DNA of 64,000 bases from Bacillota bacterium (GTDB lineage: Bacteria; Bacillota_I; Bacilli_A; RF39; UBA660), in contig SVAK01000002.1 in the NCBI GenBank assembly GCA_015059445.1, positions 60,259 through 124,258 on the forward strand. The letters run 5' to 3'. The notes beneath the pieces were generated by a model. It ran no database searches. It was not told the origin of the DNA and saw only the letters and a program-made list of their open reading frames with translations. Positions 33,575 to 42,238 of the stretch are shown here, in pieces (positions within the stretch are counted from its first letter, which is position 1; each line of letters starts with the position of its first letter). The translations under genes were made by a program, and so were the position numbers.

Positions 33575-34993
33575 TTATTTAAGTCTATCAATAACTTTAT
33601 CTTTCCCAATTAAATATATTTCATCAGGAAGTTCTGGGCCATGCTCTACGCCACTTATTTTAATACGCATAGGCATATACAATAATTTTCCTTTAATTCC
33701 AGTTTTTTCTTTAACTTTATTGATAACTTCCGCAATGTTTTCAACATTCCATTCAGTTATATTACTTAATTCATTCTTATAAGCACTGATCACTAACGGA
33801 ATATTTTCATCACTATTTAAAAATTCTTGATTTTCTCTACTAATATTTATTTCATCATTGAAGAAAATTCCTACTAATTCATTTATTTCATTCCCATATG
33901 ATAAATGATCTTTATATATAAGTAATAATTTGTTTACCCATTCTTCACTTTTATCACTAACATCATATGTTAAAAAAGGTTTAACAAATTTAAGGTAATC
34001 TTCATCACTTAAATTTTTTATATATTTGGCATTAAACCATCTTAATTTTTTTATATCATAACTTGATGGAGACTTACTAATTCTTTTAGCATCAAAAGCT
34101 TTTATTAACTCATCCATAGTATATATTTCTTGATTGGTTTCTGGACTCCATCCAAGTAATACTAAATAATTTACTACAGCTTCTGGTAAATATCCTTCAT
34201 TATATAAATCCATAAATGAAGCATCTCCATTACGTTTAGATAATTTATTTCCATCTTCACCTAATACCATTGGGACATGAATATATGTAGGGGCTTCCCA
34301 TCCAAATGCTTCATATAATAAATTATATTTTGGTGTTTGTGATAAATATTCATTTCCTCTTATAACATGAGTTATTTTCATTAAATGATCATCAATAACA
34401 TTAGCAAAATTATAAGTTGGATAACCATCACTTTTTAATAATATTTGGTCTTCTAAAACGTTATTATCAACTTTTATATCACCATATACTAAATCATGAA
34501 CTACACTAGTCCCTTCTTTAGGCATTTTTTGTCTAATAACATATTTTTCACCATTATTAATTTTAGCTTCAATTTGTTCTTGAGATAACCGCGAACATCT
34601 TCCGTCATACATAAATGGTTTTTTTCTTCTATCAGCTTCAGCTCTCATTTCTCCTAAAACATCTTCACTACAGAAACAGTAATAAGCTTTCCCCATTTTT
34701 ACTAATTCTTCAGCATATTGTTTATATAAATGAACTCTTTCACTTTGTATATATGGACCATATTCCCCTTCATTATTTGGCCCCTCACTTATTTCCATCT
34801 TACATAAATTTAAAGTATTATAAATAAAATCAATAGCCCCTTCAACTTTTCTATTTTGATCAGTATCTTCAACTCTTAGTATAAAATCACCATCATCATG
34901 TTTAGCAACCAAATATTCAAAAATTGCAGTTCTTAAATTACCTATATGCATAAATCCTGTAGGTGATGGTGCAAATCTAGTTCTTGTTCTCAT
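33575..34993 (-). CDS. gltX: Glutamyl-tRNA synthetase
   Basis: A 472-residue class I synthetase with TRFAPSPTGFMHIGNLRTA at residues 3-21 and the KMSKS-like KLSKRNGD near 240. ATG at 34993 has AAGGAAGTGG upstream; the frame to 35023 lacks a site. First gene of the gltX-cysS-yugP operon. I could not decide whether it charges only tRNA-Glu or also tRNA-Gln; many Firmicutes use a non-discriminating form. Confidence 0.95.
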   Translation of the reverse strand: MRTRTRFAPSPTGFMHIGNLRTAIFEYLVAKHDDGDFILRVEDTDQNRKVEGAIDFIYNTLNLCKMEISEGPNNEGEYGPYIQSERVHLYKQYAEELVKMGKAYYCFCSEDVLGEMRAEADRRKKPFMYDGRCSRLSQEQIEAKINNGEKYVIRQKMPKEGTSVVHDLVYGDIKVDNNVLEDQILLKSDGYPTYNFANVIDDHLMKITHVIRGNEYLSQTPKYNLLYEAFGWEAPTYIHVPMVLGEDGNKLSKRNGDASFMDLYNEGYLPEAVVNYLVLLGWSPETNQEIYTMDELIKAFDAKRISKSPSSYDIKKLRWFNAKYIKNLSDEDYLKFVKPFLTYDVSDKSEEWVNKLLLIYKDHLSYGNEINELVGIFFNDEINISRENQEFLNSDENIPLVISAYKNELSNITEWNVENIAEVINKVKEKTGIKGKLLYMPMRIKISGVEHGPELPDEIYLIGKDKVIDRLK

Positions 34994-35077
34994 AATCCAC
35001 TTCCTTAAGCCATATTTTACCACAATATATAATATTATTCACTATTATTTTATGATAATTCAGTTAATTTTCACATA

Positions 35078-35098
35078 GAAAAACTCGCTAAAAGCGAG
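35078..35098 (-). terminator. Intrinsic terminator of the tex operon
   Basis: Stem CTCGC/GCGAG with a 5-base loop, then TTTTT on the minus strand, 10 bases after the tex stop. Confidence 0.8.
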
Positions 35099-35107
35099 CA
35101 TGTTAAT

Positions 35108-37261
35108 TTAACAAACTTGTTTCATACTTAATGATACTTTTTGCTTTTCAATATTAATACTATCTACATATACATCAATAATATCTCCAACATTTACAAT
35201 TTCACTCGGATGTTTTATAAATCTATCAGTCATTTTAGATATATGTACTAAACCATCATTTTTTATTCCAATATCTACAAAAGCACCAAAGTCTACGACA
35301 TTTCTAACAGTTCCTTGTAATTTCATTCCTACTTTTAAATCTTCCAAATGTAAAACATCCTTTTTCAAAAGAGGTTTAGGTAACATATCTCTTGGATCTC
35401 TATTAGGCTTAACTAAAGAGTCTATTATATCTTGTAATGTATATTTATCTACATTTAATTCTTTTGATAACTTATCAACATTAACATTTAATAAGTTATT
35501 TCTGATTGCATCTGTTCCTATCATTTCCATATTTAAAGCTAAATGATTTAATAATTTTAAGGTTGTATCATAACTTTCTGGATGAATAGAAGTCATATCC
35601 AAAATGTTCGTACCATTTAAAACCCTTAAAAATCCGATAGCTTGTTCATAAGTCTTATCATTAAGAATTTTCTTTTTTAATAACTCTTCTCTACTTTTAA
35701 ACATACCATATTGATCACGATACTTAATAATCTTATCAATGGTACTTTTGGTTAACCCAGAAATATATTTTAAAATTGAGGCAGATGCAGTATTCAAATT
35801 AACTCCAACTTGGTTAACTACTTTTTCAACAATAAAATTTAAACTTTCTTTTAATTTTTTATCTGTAACATCGTGTTGATACAATCCTACGCCAATACTT
35901 TCTGGGTCTATTTTAACAAGTTCAGAAAGGGGATCTGATAATCTTCTTCCAATGGAAATTGCACTTCTTTCTTCAACATGTAAATCAGGAAATTCTGCAA
36001 TAGCTAATTTAGATGCCGAATAAACTGACGCTCCTGCTTCATTAACTATTATATATTCCACTTTTTTAGGACATGTTTTTATAACATCTGCAATAAATGT
36101 TTCAGATTCTCTTGAGGCAGTCCCATTACCAATAGCAATAACATCAATATTATATTGATCTATTAACCTTAAAATAATTTCTTTACTTTTTTCATATTCA
36201 TTTTTTGGTTCATGCGGGTAAATAACTGCAATTCTTAATGGCTTACCAGTTTTATCAATAACTGCCAATTTACAGCCAGTTCTATAAGCCGGGTCAAAGC
36301 CTAAAATAACTTTTTCTTTAATCGGAGGTTGCATTAATAATTTTTCTAAATTATCACTAAAATTATTTATTGCTACATCTTCTGCTTTTTCTTTTAATTC
36401 ACTTCTTATTTCTCTTTCAATAGATGGGGAAATTAACCTTTTATAACTATCTTTAATTGCAGCTTCCACAATACTTACTATTTCTTCATTACTAGCATTT
36501 CTTATAACTTTGCTTTTTAAAAAATCTAGTATTATATCTTCTTTTACATCAACATTAACAGACAAAATATTTTCAGATTCTCCACGATTAATTGCTAATA
36601 CTCGATATAATTTAATACTTTTTACTGGCTCATTAAAATCATAATACATCTCATAAGTTTTTAATTCATCTTCACTATTCTTCTTTTTCTTACTTGCTAG
36701 TATACCATTCATATAAGTTAAATATCTGATTTGTTTACGATAGTAAGCATTATCACTTATCCATTCTGCAATAATATATTTAGCACCGATAATGGCATCT
36801 TCTTCTGTTTTAACACTATCATTTAAATATTTTTTAGCAATATCATATATATTACCAACTACATTAAAACTCATTATCATTTTGGCTAAAGGTTCTAGTC
36901 CATTATTAATGGCATCTGTAGCTTTAGTCTTTTTCTTTTCTTTAAATGGTCTATAAATATCTTCTATTTCTACTAATTTAGATGCTCCATCAATTTTATT
37001 GACAAGTTCATCAGTTAGTAAACCTTTTTCCTCAATTAATCTTTTTATTTCATCTTTTCTCTTTTGTAAGTTTACTTGATAATTATATTCAGTTTCTATT
37101 GCTCTAATTTCCGTTTCATTCAAATTACCAGTTACTTCTTTTCTATATCTAGCAATAAATGGAATTGTATTTCCATTTTCTAATAATTCTAACGTACTTT
37201 TAATACTTTTAATACTTATATTTAAACTATTACTTAATTCATTTATTATTACATCATTCAT
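35108..37261 (-). CDS. tex: Tex-family RNA-binding transcription accessory protein
   Basis: A 717-residue protein with the Tex layout: N-terminal helical domain (IPFIARYRKEVTGNLNE), YqgF/RNase H-like domain (ILGFDPAYRTGCKLAVID near 320-337), helix-hairpin-helix region (ISGLTKSTIDKIIKYRDQYG) and a C-terminal S1 domain (VGMKLQGTVRNVVDFGAFVDIG). Tex binds RNA and supports transcription. It starts 8 bases inside the end of the U32 gene, whose TGA overlaps this ATG, so the two are coupled. Third gene of the methyltransferase-U32-tex operon. Confidence 0.93.
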   Translation of the reverse strand: MNDVIINELSNSLNISIKSIKSTLELLENGNTIPFIARYRKEVTGNLNETEIRAIETEYNYQVNLQKRKDEIKRLIEEKGLLTDELVNKIDGASKLVEIEDIYRPFKEKKKTKATDAINNGLEPLAKMIMSFNVVGNIYDIAKKYLNDSVKTEEDAIIGAKYIIAEWISDNAYYRKQIRYLTYMNGILASKKKKNSEDELKTYEMYYDFNEPVKSIKLYRVLAINRGESENILSVNVDVKEDIILDFLKSKVIRNASNEEIVSIVEAAIKDSYKRLISPSIEREIRSELKEKAEDVAINNFSDNLEKLLMQPPIKEKVILGFDPAYRTGCKLAVIDKTGKPLRIAVIYPHEPKNEYEKSKEIILRLIDQYNIDVIAIGNGTASRESETFIADVIKTCPKKVEYIIVNEAGASVYSASKLAIAEFPDLHVEERSAISIGRRLSDPLSELVKIDPESIGVGLYQHDVTDKKLKESLNFIVEKVVNQVGVNLNTASASILKYISGLTKSTIDKIIKYRDQYGMFKSREELLKKKILNDKTYEQAIGFLRVLNGTNILDMTSIHPESYDTTLKLLNHLALNMEMIGTDAIRNNLLNVNVDKLSKELNVDKYTLQDIIDSLVKPNRDPRDMLPKPLLKKDVLHLEDLKVGMKLQGTVRNVVDFGAFVDIGIKNDGLVHISKMTDRFIKHPSEIVNVGDIIDVYVDSINIEKQKVSLSMKQVC

Positions 37262-39473
37262 ATTGTTTTTTTACTCTTTCTATCAATTCTTTTGTTTCTT
37301 TATAAGATTCATCTAATAACTCAATCCGATAGTTAGTTATACCTAAATCTTTTAACTTCTTTATATCATTAATTAAATTAGTTTTGCTGCAATTTAAGAT
37401 GGTAGTACTATGAGTAAGTGAATTATTTTCTAATCTATAAAATTTATTATTTCTATCTTTTAAATAATACTTATTATTTTTTTGACAAACAGTACAAATT
37501 TTATCTTTATTAACAATTGTGTTAAGTGGACAATATTTCATCAACATTAATTCTATGTTTCCATAAACTAATACTTCCACGCTTGGCTTATCATTGTAAC
37601 TATTCATAATGTCTTTTAATGAATCTATATTACACTCTACTGATAAAGTTGCTAAATTTGCATAATTACTTATATAATCCAAACTGTAATGATTAGTAAT
37701 GTTTAAATAATAATCTGCTCTATTGTTTGGATATTTATCTAAGCTAGCATAATCAGTTACTAATAATTTTTCATAATTATAATTATGATTAAAACTATCT
37801 CTGGGGACTCTAAATATTAAATCTTTATCCATTAAATCTTTGTTAATAACTATTATGTTTTCAACATTTAAATTGCGACAGGCTTTTAACTGTTCTTTAG
37901 TTCTAACCAAAACGCTAATTCCACTAATTTTTTTATTTTTTCTAACTGATGGTTTATATACTTTTTCTACATATTCTATTTTTGCGTTCTCTCTAATAGT
38001 TTTTAATTTATCTAAAACTTGTCTTCTAAGCTCATTCAGATTTCCAATTGGAATAAAGACGTTATCATCCATATTTATGTTTATTTCATTTGTCACAAAT
38101 GGTGTATTACCCGTTTTAACTAAACATTCTTCAATTCTATTTTTAGTAATTGGACTAGATTTAGCTTCTTCTACTACATTTCCTTTTAAAGATACAATTT
38201 TATCATTATTATAAACGGATATTATCATAGGTTCATTTAATTTGGCCTCAAATTTCATAGAAATTGTAATTTTTTTCGTAATTTCATTCTCAACTTTTAC
38301 CAAAGGGTTAGTTAGCATTATTTCATCTATTTCTCTTAAACCTATATTATTGTCTAAATAAATTGTTTCATTTGAGTGCGCTTGATTAATTAAATTATCG
38401 TTTATATCATACATAAAATTAATTGTCATACCCAAATTACTATTTTTAAATCTTATTCCCTCAAATTGCTTTAAACAATGACTTAATTTAATTCTAATTT
38501 TCTTTTTGGTAACCCTTGTTGCCTTTCCAATGCTAATTCCTAAATGATTAGGAGCTGTAAAATTCATAATATTATTATCTTTAAATAAAAAACCTTTAGT
38601 ATATTCTCTATTAAAAATAGCTTTTAATAAAAACAAATCTTCTTCATTAATTTTTAAATTTTTTCCTTCATCATATTGGTCCATTAAGTTACGATAAATT
38701 TTAGTAACAATTCCTACGTAAGCCGGAGATTTCATTCTTCCCTCAATTTTAAAACATTTAATATTACTCTCCATTAATTCTTTAAAATGTTCTAATGAAC
38801 TTATATCTTTCGGGCTAAGAATGTATTCTCCAGAAACATCAATTTCTTTGTCATCATCATACAATTTGTATGGAAGCCTACACATTCCAGCGCATTCGCC
38901 ACGATTACCACTTCTTCCTAGAATACACGATGAAAATAAACATTGCCCACTATAAGAAATGCATAAAGATCCATGAATAAAGACTTCTTTTTCTAAATTT
39001 GTCTCTATATTATTAATATAATCAAGAGATAATTCTCTTGCAAACACTACCCTTTTTATTCCTAGGCTTTCTAAAAAATTTAATGATTCTTTAGAATGAT
39101 TGTGCATTTGAGTAGAAGCATGTATTTCTAAATTAGGTAATACTTGATGAACTAAATTTATTAAACCTATATCTTGCATTATTACTGCATCAACACCAAT
39201 TTTATGCAAATTTTTACAATACTCTAAAGCCTCCTTAATTTCTCTTTCAAAAATTAAAGTATTAACTGTTACATAAATTTTAACATCATATAAATGACAC
39301 AACTTAGTAGCTTTCTCTAATTCTTCTAAAGTAAAATTACTCGCAAAAGCTCTTGCGCCAAATCTTTTGCCACCTAAATAAACTGCATCAGCTCCATTAT
39401 TAATCGCTGCTATTAATGATTCAAAGTTTCCTACTGGAACTAATAATTCATGGGACATATTAAAATTACTCAT
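37254..39473 (-). CDS. Peptidase U32 family protein (long form)
   Basis: A 739-residue protein. N-terminal half is the U32/RlhA domain: ELLVPVGNFESLIAAINNGADAVYLGG, and the conserved cysteine cluster SGQCLFSSCILGRSGNRGECAGMCRLPY near 195-222, probably an iron-sulfur or metal site. EGRMKSPAYVG follows. The C-terminal part has a second repeat with KYCPLN...CTVCQ. Related proteins hydroxylate 23S rRNA (RlhA) or act as collagenase-like proteases; which applies is uncertain, but its methyltransferase and Tex neighbours favour RNA modification. ATG at 39473 overlaps the methyltransferase stop (ATGAGTAA); the gene ends in TGA. Confidence 0.8.
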   Translation of the reverse strand: MSNFNMSHELLVPVGNFESLIAAINNGADAVYLGGKRFGARAFASNFTLEELEKATKLCHLYDVKIYVTVNTLIFEREIKEALEYCKNLHKIGVDAVIMQDIGLINLVHQVLPNLEIHASTQMHNHSKESLNFLESLGIKRVVFARELSLDYINNIETNLEKEVFIHGSLCISYSGQCLFSSCILGRSGNRGECAGMCRLPYKLYDDDKEIDVSGEYILSPKDISSLEHFKELMESNIKCFKIEGRMKSPAYVGIVTKIYRNLMDQYDEGKNLKINEEDLFLLKAIFNREYTKGFLFKDNNIMNFTAPNHLGISIGKATRVTKKKIRIKLSHCLKQFEGIRFKNSNLGMTINFMYDINDNLINQAHSNETIYLDNNIGLREIDEIMLTNPLVKVENEITKKITISMKFEAKLNEPMIISVYNNDKIVSLKGNVVEEAKSSPITKNRIEECLVKTGNTPFVTNEININMDDNVFIPIGNLNELRRQVLDKLKTIRENAKIEYVEKVYKPSVRKNKKISGISVLVRTKEQLKACRNLNVENIIVINKDLMDKDLIFRVPRDSFNHNYNYEKLLVTDYASLDKYPNNRADYYLNITNHYSLDYISNYANLATLSVECNIDSLKDIMNSYNDKPSVEVLVYGNIELMLMKYCPLNTIVNKDKICTVCQKNNKYYLKDRNNKFYRLENNSLTHSTTILNCSKTNLINDIKKLKDLGITNYRIELLDESYKETKELIERVKKQYE

Positions 39474-40317
39474 TTTCAACTCGTCCAGTAATACCACAAG
39501 ATAAATATAAGTCAGTATTTTCAATTGGTAAACACAAATCATCTACTAATACTTTTTTATTTTTAAAATTTATTTTTAAAATGTTTTCTAAACTAACGCT
39601 AGGTAAATTGGTCGAATATGTATTAATAATAAAGAATAAAAAATTATCATTTAAAATTTCGATACATAATTTAATTAAACTTTCTAAATCATTTTCTAAT
39701 GACCAAATTTCTCCATTAGCTCCTCTTCCATAACTAGGAGGATCCATGATAATTGCATCGTATTTATTACCTCTCCGTATTTCTCTTTTAACAAATTTCA
39801 CTACATCATCAACTAGATATCTAATAGGCTTATCTTCTAAATGATTTAGCTTAACATTTTCTTTAGCCCAATCAGTCATTCCTCTAGAGGAATCAACATG
39901 AGTTACTGATGCACCAGCAGATAAACATGCTACTGATGCTGCTCCGGTATACGCAAATAAATTTAAAACTTTAATATCTCGGTTAGCGTTTTTAATTTTG
40001 TTTATTGCAAAATCCCAATTTGTCGCCTGTTCCGGGAACAATCCCGTATGTTTAAAGCCCATTTCTTTAAGTAAAAATCTTAAATTTTTATAATTTACTA
40101 CCCAAGATTCTGGTGTTTTTATTTTATTTTCCCAGTGCCCGCCTCCGGTATTGCTTCTATGATATACTGCATTTATCTTAAAATCACTAAAATCACCTAA
40201 ATCCCATGTAATAACTGGATCTGGTCTAAGCAATAAAACATTTTTCCAGCTTTCTAACTTCATGCCTTTACTTGTTTTTAAAATTTTATAATCTTGCCAA
40301 TCATTACTTACTAACAT
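39466..40317 (-). CDS. Class I SAM-dependent methyltransferase (RlmI/RlmK-like)
   Basis: A 283-residue Rossmann methyltransferase. NLFAYTGAASVACLSAGASVTHVDSS is motif I, DWAKENVKLN motif II and the catalytic-type DAIIMDPPSYGRG motif IV, typical of rRNA methyltransferases. There is no PUA domain, unlike full RlmI. The substrate is probably rRNA (inference). The ATG at 40317 with GGTGAA is preferred; the GTG at 40329 belongs to the leader. A TATAAT lies at 40336-40341 on the minus strand. First gene of the operon with the U32 protein and tex. Confidence 0.8.
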   Translation of the reverse strand: MLVSNDWQDYKILKTSKGMKLESWKNVLLLRPDPVITWDLGDFSDFKINAVYHRSNTGGGHWENKIKTPESWVVNYKNLRFLLKEMGFKHTGLFPEQATNWDFAINKIKNANRDIKVLNLFAYTGAASVACLSAGASVTHVDSSRGMTDWAKENVKLNHLEDKPIRYLVDDVVKFVKREIRRGNKYDAIIMDPPSYGRGANGEIWSLENDLESLIKLCIEILNDNFLFFIINTYSTNLPSVSLENILKINFKNKKVLVDDLCLPIENTDLYLSCGITGRVENE

Positions 40318-40439
40318 ATTTTCACCCACAAAATTATTATACTACAAAAAAGAAAAATCACATATTGATTTACATTTTATTTTTAGGTTTTCCAATCGCT
40401 AACATCAATGATGCGCTTCTTAAATGTGCTAAAAGAAAA

Positions 40440-40455
40440 AATCCCATACGGGATT
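40440..40455 (-). terminator. Intrinsic terminator of the lgt-trxB operon
   Basis: Stem AATCCC/GGGATT with loop GTAT, then TTTT CTTTT on the minus strand; the stem includes part of the trxB stop codon. Confidence 0.8.
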
Positions 40456-41344
40456 AATAATTTATTTTTGATATATTACTTACAGCATGTATTGCATCAC
40501 TTGCGGCAGTAACTAATTGATAAATATCTTTCTTAATTACATCCCCAATTGCATAAACACCTTCTATTTCAGTTTCAAAATTATCATTTACTACGATATG
40601 ACCTTGCATATTAGTAATATTTAAATTATTAAAAATATCGGTATTTGGTCTATAACCTATATATATAAATACTCCACTAACACTCAATTTTGTCTCATTA
40701 TCAAGAATAACACTTTCAATTTTACCATCAATTTCGCCATATTCTTTTATATTTACCCCATAAATTATTTCTATGTTAGGATGATTTTTTACTTTTTCAA
40801 CTAAAATATCTTCACCTTTAAATCCTGCTTTTCTATTTAATAAATATACTTTACTACAAATATTAGCTAAATATAAAGATTCTTGTAAAGCACTATTACC
40901 GCTGCCTACCACGGCAACTTTTTTATCTCTATAAAAGGCTCCATCACAAGTGGCACAAGTACTAACACCTCTACCAAGTAAATCTTTTTCATTATCAAGC
41001 CCTAAATATTTTGGCTTGCTTCCAGTAGCAATGATAATATTGTTGGCAGTATATTCACCTCTGTTAGTAATGACTCTTTTAAAAGTGTCTTCAACTTTTA
41101 ATTCAATAACTTCCTCAAATTTATATTGAATTTCTAAATCTTTTACTTGTTCAAATAATTGACTAGAAAATTCTGCCCCCTTAATATTAATTAATCCTGG
41201 ATAATTACTAATACGTTCAATATTATTTAGCATGCCACCTGGAGCGCCCTTATCTATTAATAAAACTTTTAAATTTCCCCTTTTAGCATAAATACCAGCA
41301 GTAATACCACCAATACCCATACCTATAACAATCAAATCGTACAT
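40454..41344 (-). CDS. trxB: Thioredoxin reductase-like flavoprotein
   Basis: A 296-residue two-domain FAD/NAD(P)H protein with the FAD-binding GMGIGGITAGIYA, the redox-active C130-A-T-C133, the NAD(P)-binding VVGSGNSA and the C-terminal FAD motif YAIGDV. It reduces thioredoxin or a related thiol carrier. The nucleotide loop (LLNRKAGFKGED) lacks the usual HRR Arg pair for NADPH, so NADH or ferredoxin-type donors are possible. It begins 11 bases after lgt, the same gene pair seen in many Firmicutes. Confidence 0.88.
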   Translation of the reverse strand: MYDLIVIGMGIGGITAGIYAKRGNLKVLLIDKGAPGGMLNNIERISNYPGLINIKGAEFSSQLFEQVKDLEIQYKFEEVIELKVEDTFKRVITNRGEYTANNIIIATGSKPKYLGLDNEKDLLGRGVSTCATCDGAFYRDKKVAVVGSGNSALQESLYLANICSKVYLLNRKAGFKGEDILVEKVKNHPNIEIIYGVNIKEYGEIDGKIESVILDNETKLSVSGVFIYIGYRPNTDIFNNLNITNMQGHIVVNDNFETEIEGVYAIGDVIKKDIYQLVTAASDAIHAVSNISKINY

Positions 41345-41355
41345 ATTATTCCTTT

Positions 41356-42168
41356 CTAAAATCTAATTGGCCCTTTTTGCTCTTCATTGTATAAATCTTC
41401 AAAACGACCTTTTCTACCTAATATCATAAAAGCAATCATACCAATTATGAACAACGCTACAGAGACTATTTGCGCTACCCTAAAACCTCCAAACATTAAC
41501 GAATCAGTTCTTAATGATTCTATAAAGAATCTTCCTACTGAATAATACATTAAATAAATACATGTTAATTGTCCTCTTTTTAAATAACGATAACGTCTTA
41601 CAAAAAGCAAAATTATAAAGCCAATTAAACAATAAAGGCTTTCATAAAAAAATGTTGGATGATAATAATTATTTCCTATTTTCATACCATCTATTATAAA
41701 ATCCGGAATGTGCAACTCCTTTAAATGATAATAAGTAGTAGCGGCACCATGAGCTTCACTATTAAAGAAATTTCCCCATCTTCCAATTGCTTGAGCTAGA
41801 ATCAATGGAACTACTGCCATATCGGTGATTTTATAAGTATTAACATTGTATCTTTTCGTATAAATCAAAAGAGTTATAAATCCACCAATAAGACCTCCAT
41901 GAATCGCAAGGCCGCCTTCCCAAATTTTAAATATATCTAACAAGTTGTCTTTATATAATGAAAGATTAAATATACAATAATAAAGCCTTGCTGATATTAT
42001 TCCTACTATAATTACCCAAAATGCTAAATTAAACAAAAAATCTTTAGGAATATTAAATCTTTTACCTTCTTTTATTAACATAATTATTGATATAATCATG
42101 CCAGTTAATAAAAGAAATGAATACCATCTAATCTCTATTCCAAAAACATTAAATAAAATTGGATCCAT
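41356..42168 (-). CDS. lgt: Prolipoprotein diacylglyceryl transferase
   Basis: A 270-residue, seven-helix membrane enzyme that attaches diacylglycerol to lipobox cysteines. The Lgt signature is AQAIGRWGNFFNSEAHGA near 131-148; GGLAIHGGLIGG near 94-105 and RFFIESLRTDS near 215 are also conserved. Its substrates would include the lipoprotein encoded at 10.2-10.8 kb. AAGGAGAG ribosome site; a promoter (TTCACA, 17, TATAAT; 42216-42188) overlaps the uvrA terminator. Confidence 0.95.
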   Translation of the reverse strand: MDPILFNVFGIEIRWYSFLLLTGMIISIIMLIKEGKRFNIPKDFLFNLAFWVIIVGIISARLYYCIFNLSLYKDNLLDIFKIWEGGLAIHGGLIGGFITLLIYTKRYNVNTYKITDMAVVPLILAQAIGRWGNFFNSEAHGAATTYYHLKELHIPDFIIDGMKIGNNYYHPTFFYESLYCLIGFIILLFVRRYRYLKRGQLTCIYLMYYSVGRFFIESLRTDSLMFGGFRVAQIVSVALFIIGMIAFMILGRKGRFEDLYNEEQKGPIRF

Positions 42169-42198
42169 TATTCACTCTCCTTTTATCATTATAAAACA

Positions 42199-42234
42199 AA
42201 AAGAGTAGCCTGTGAATACTAGGTTACTACTTTT
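42199..42234 (-). terminator. Intrinsic terminator of uvrA
   Basis: AAAAGTAG and AACCT arms pair with AGG and CTACTCTTTT around an apical loop, followed on the minus strand by T-rich sequence. The inner stem has a small bulge. Confidence 0.65.
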
Positions 42235-42238
42235 ACAA

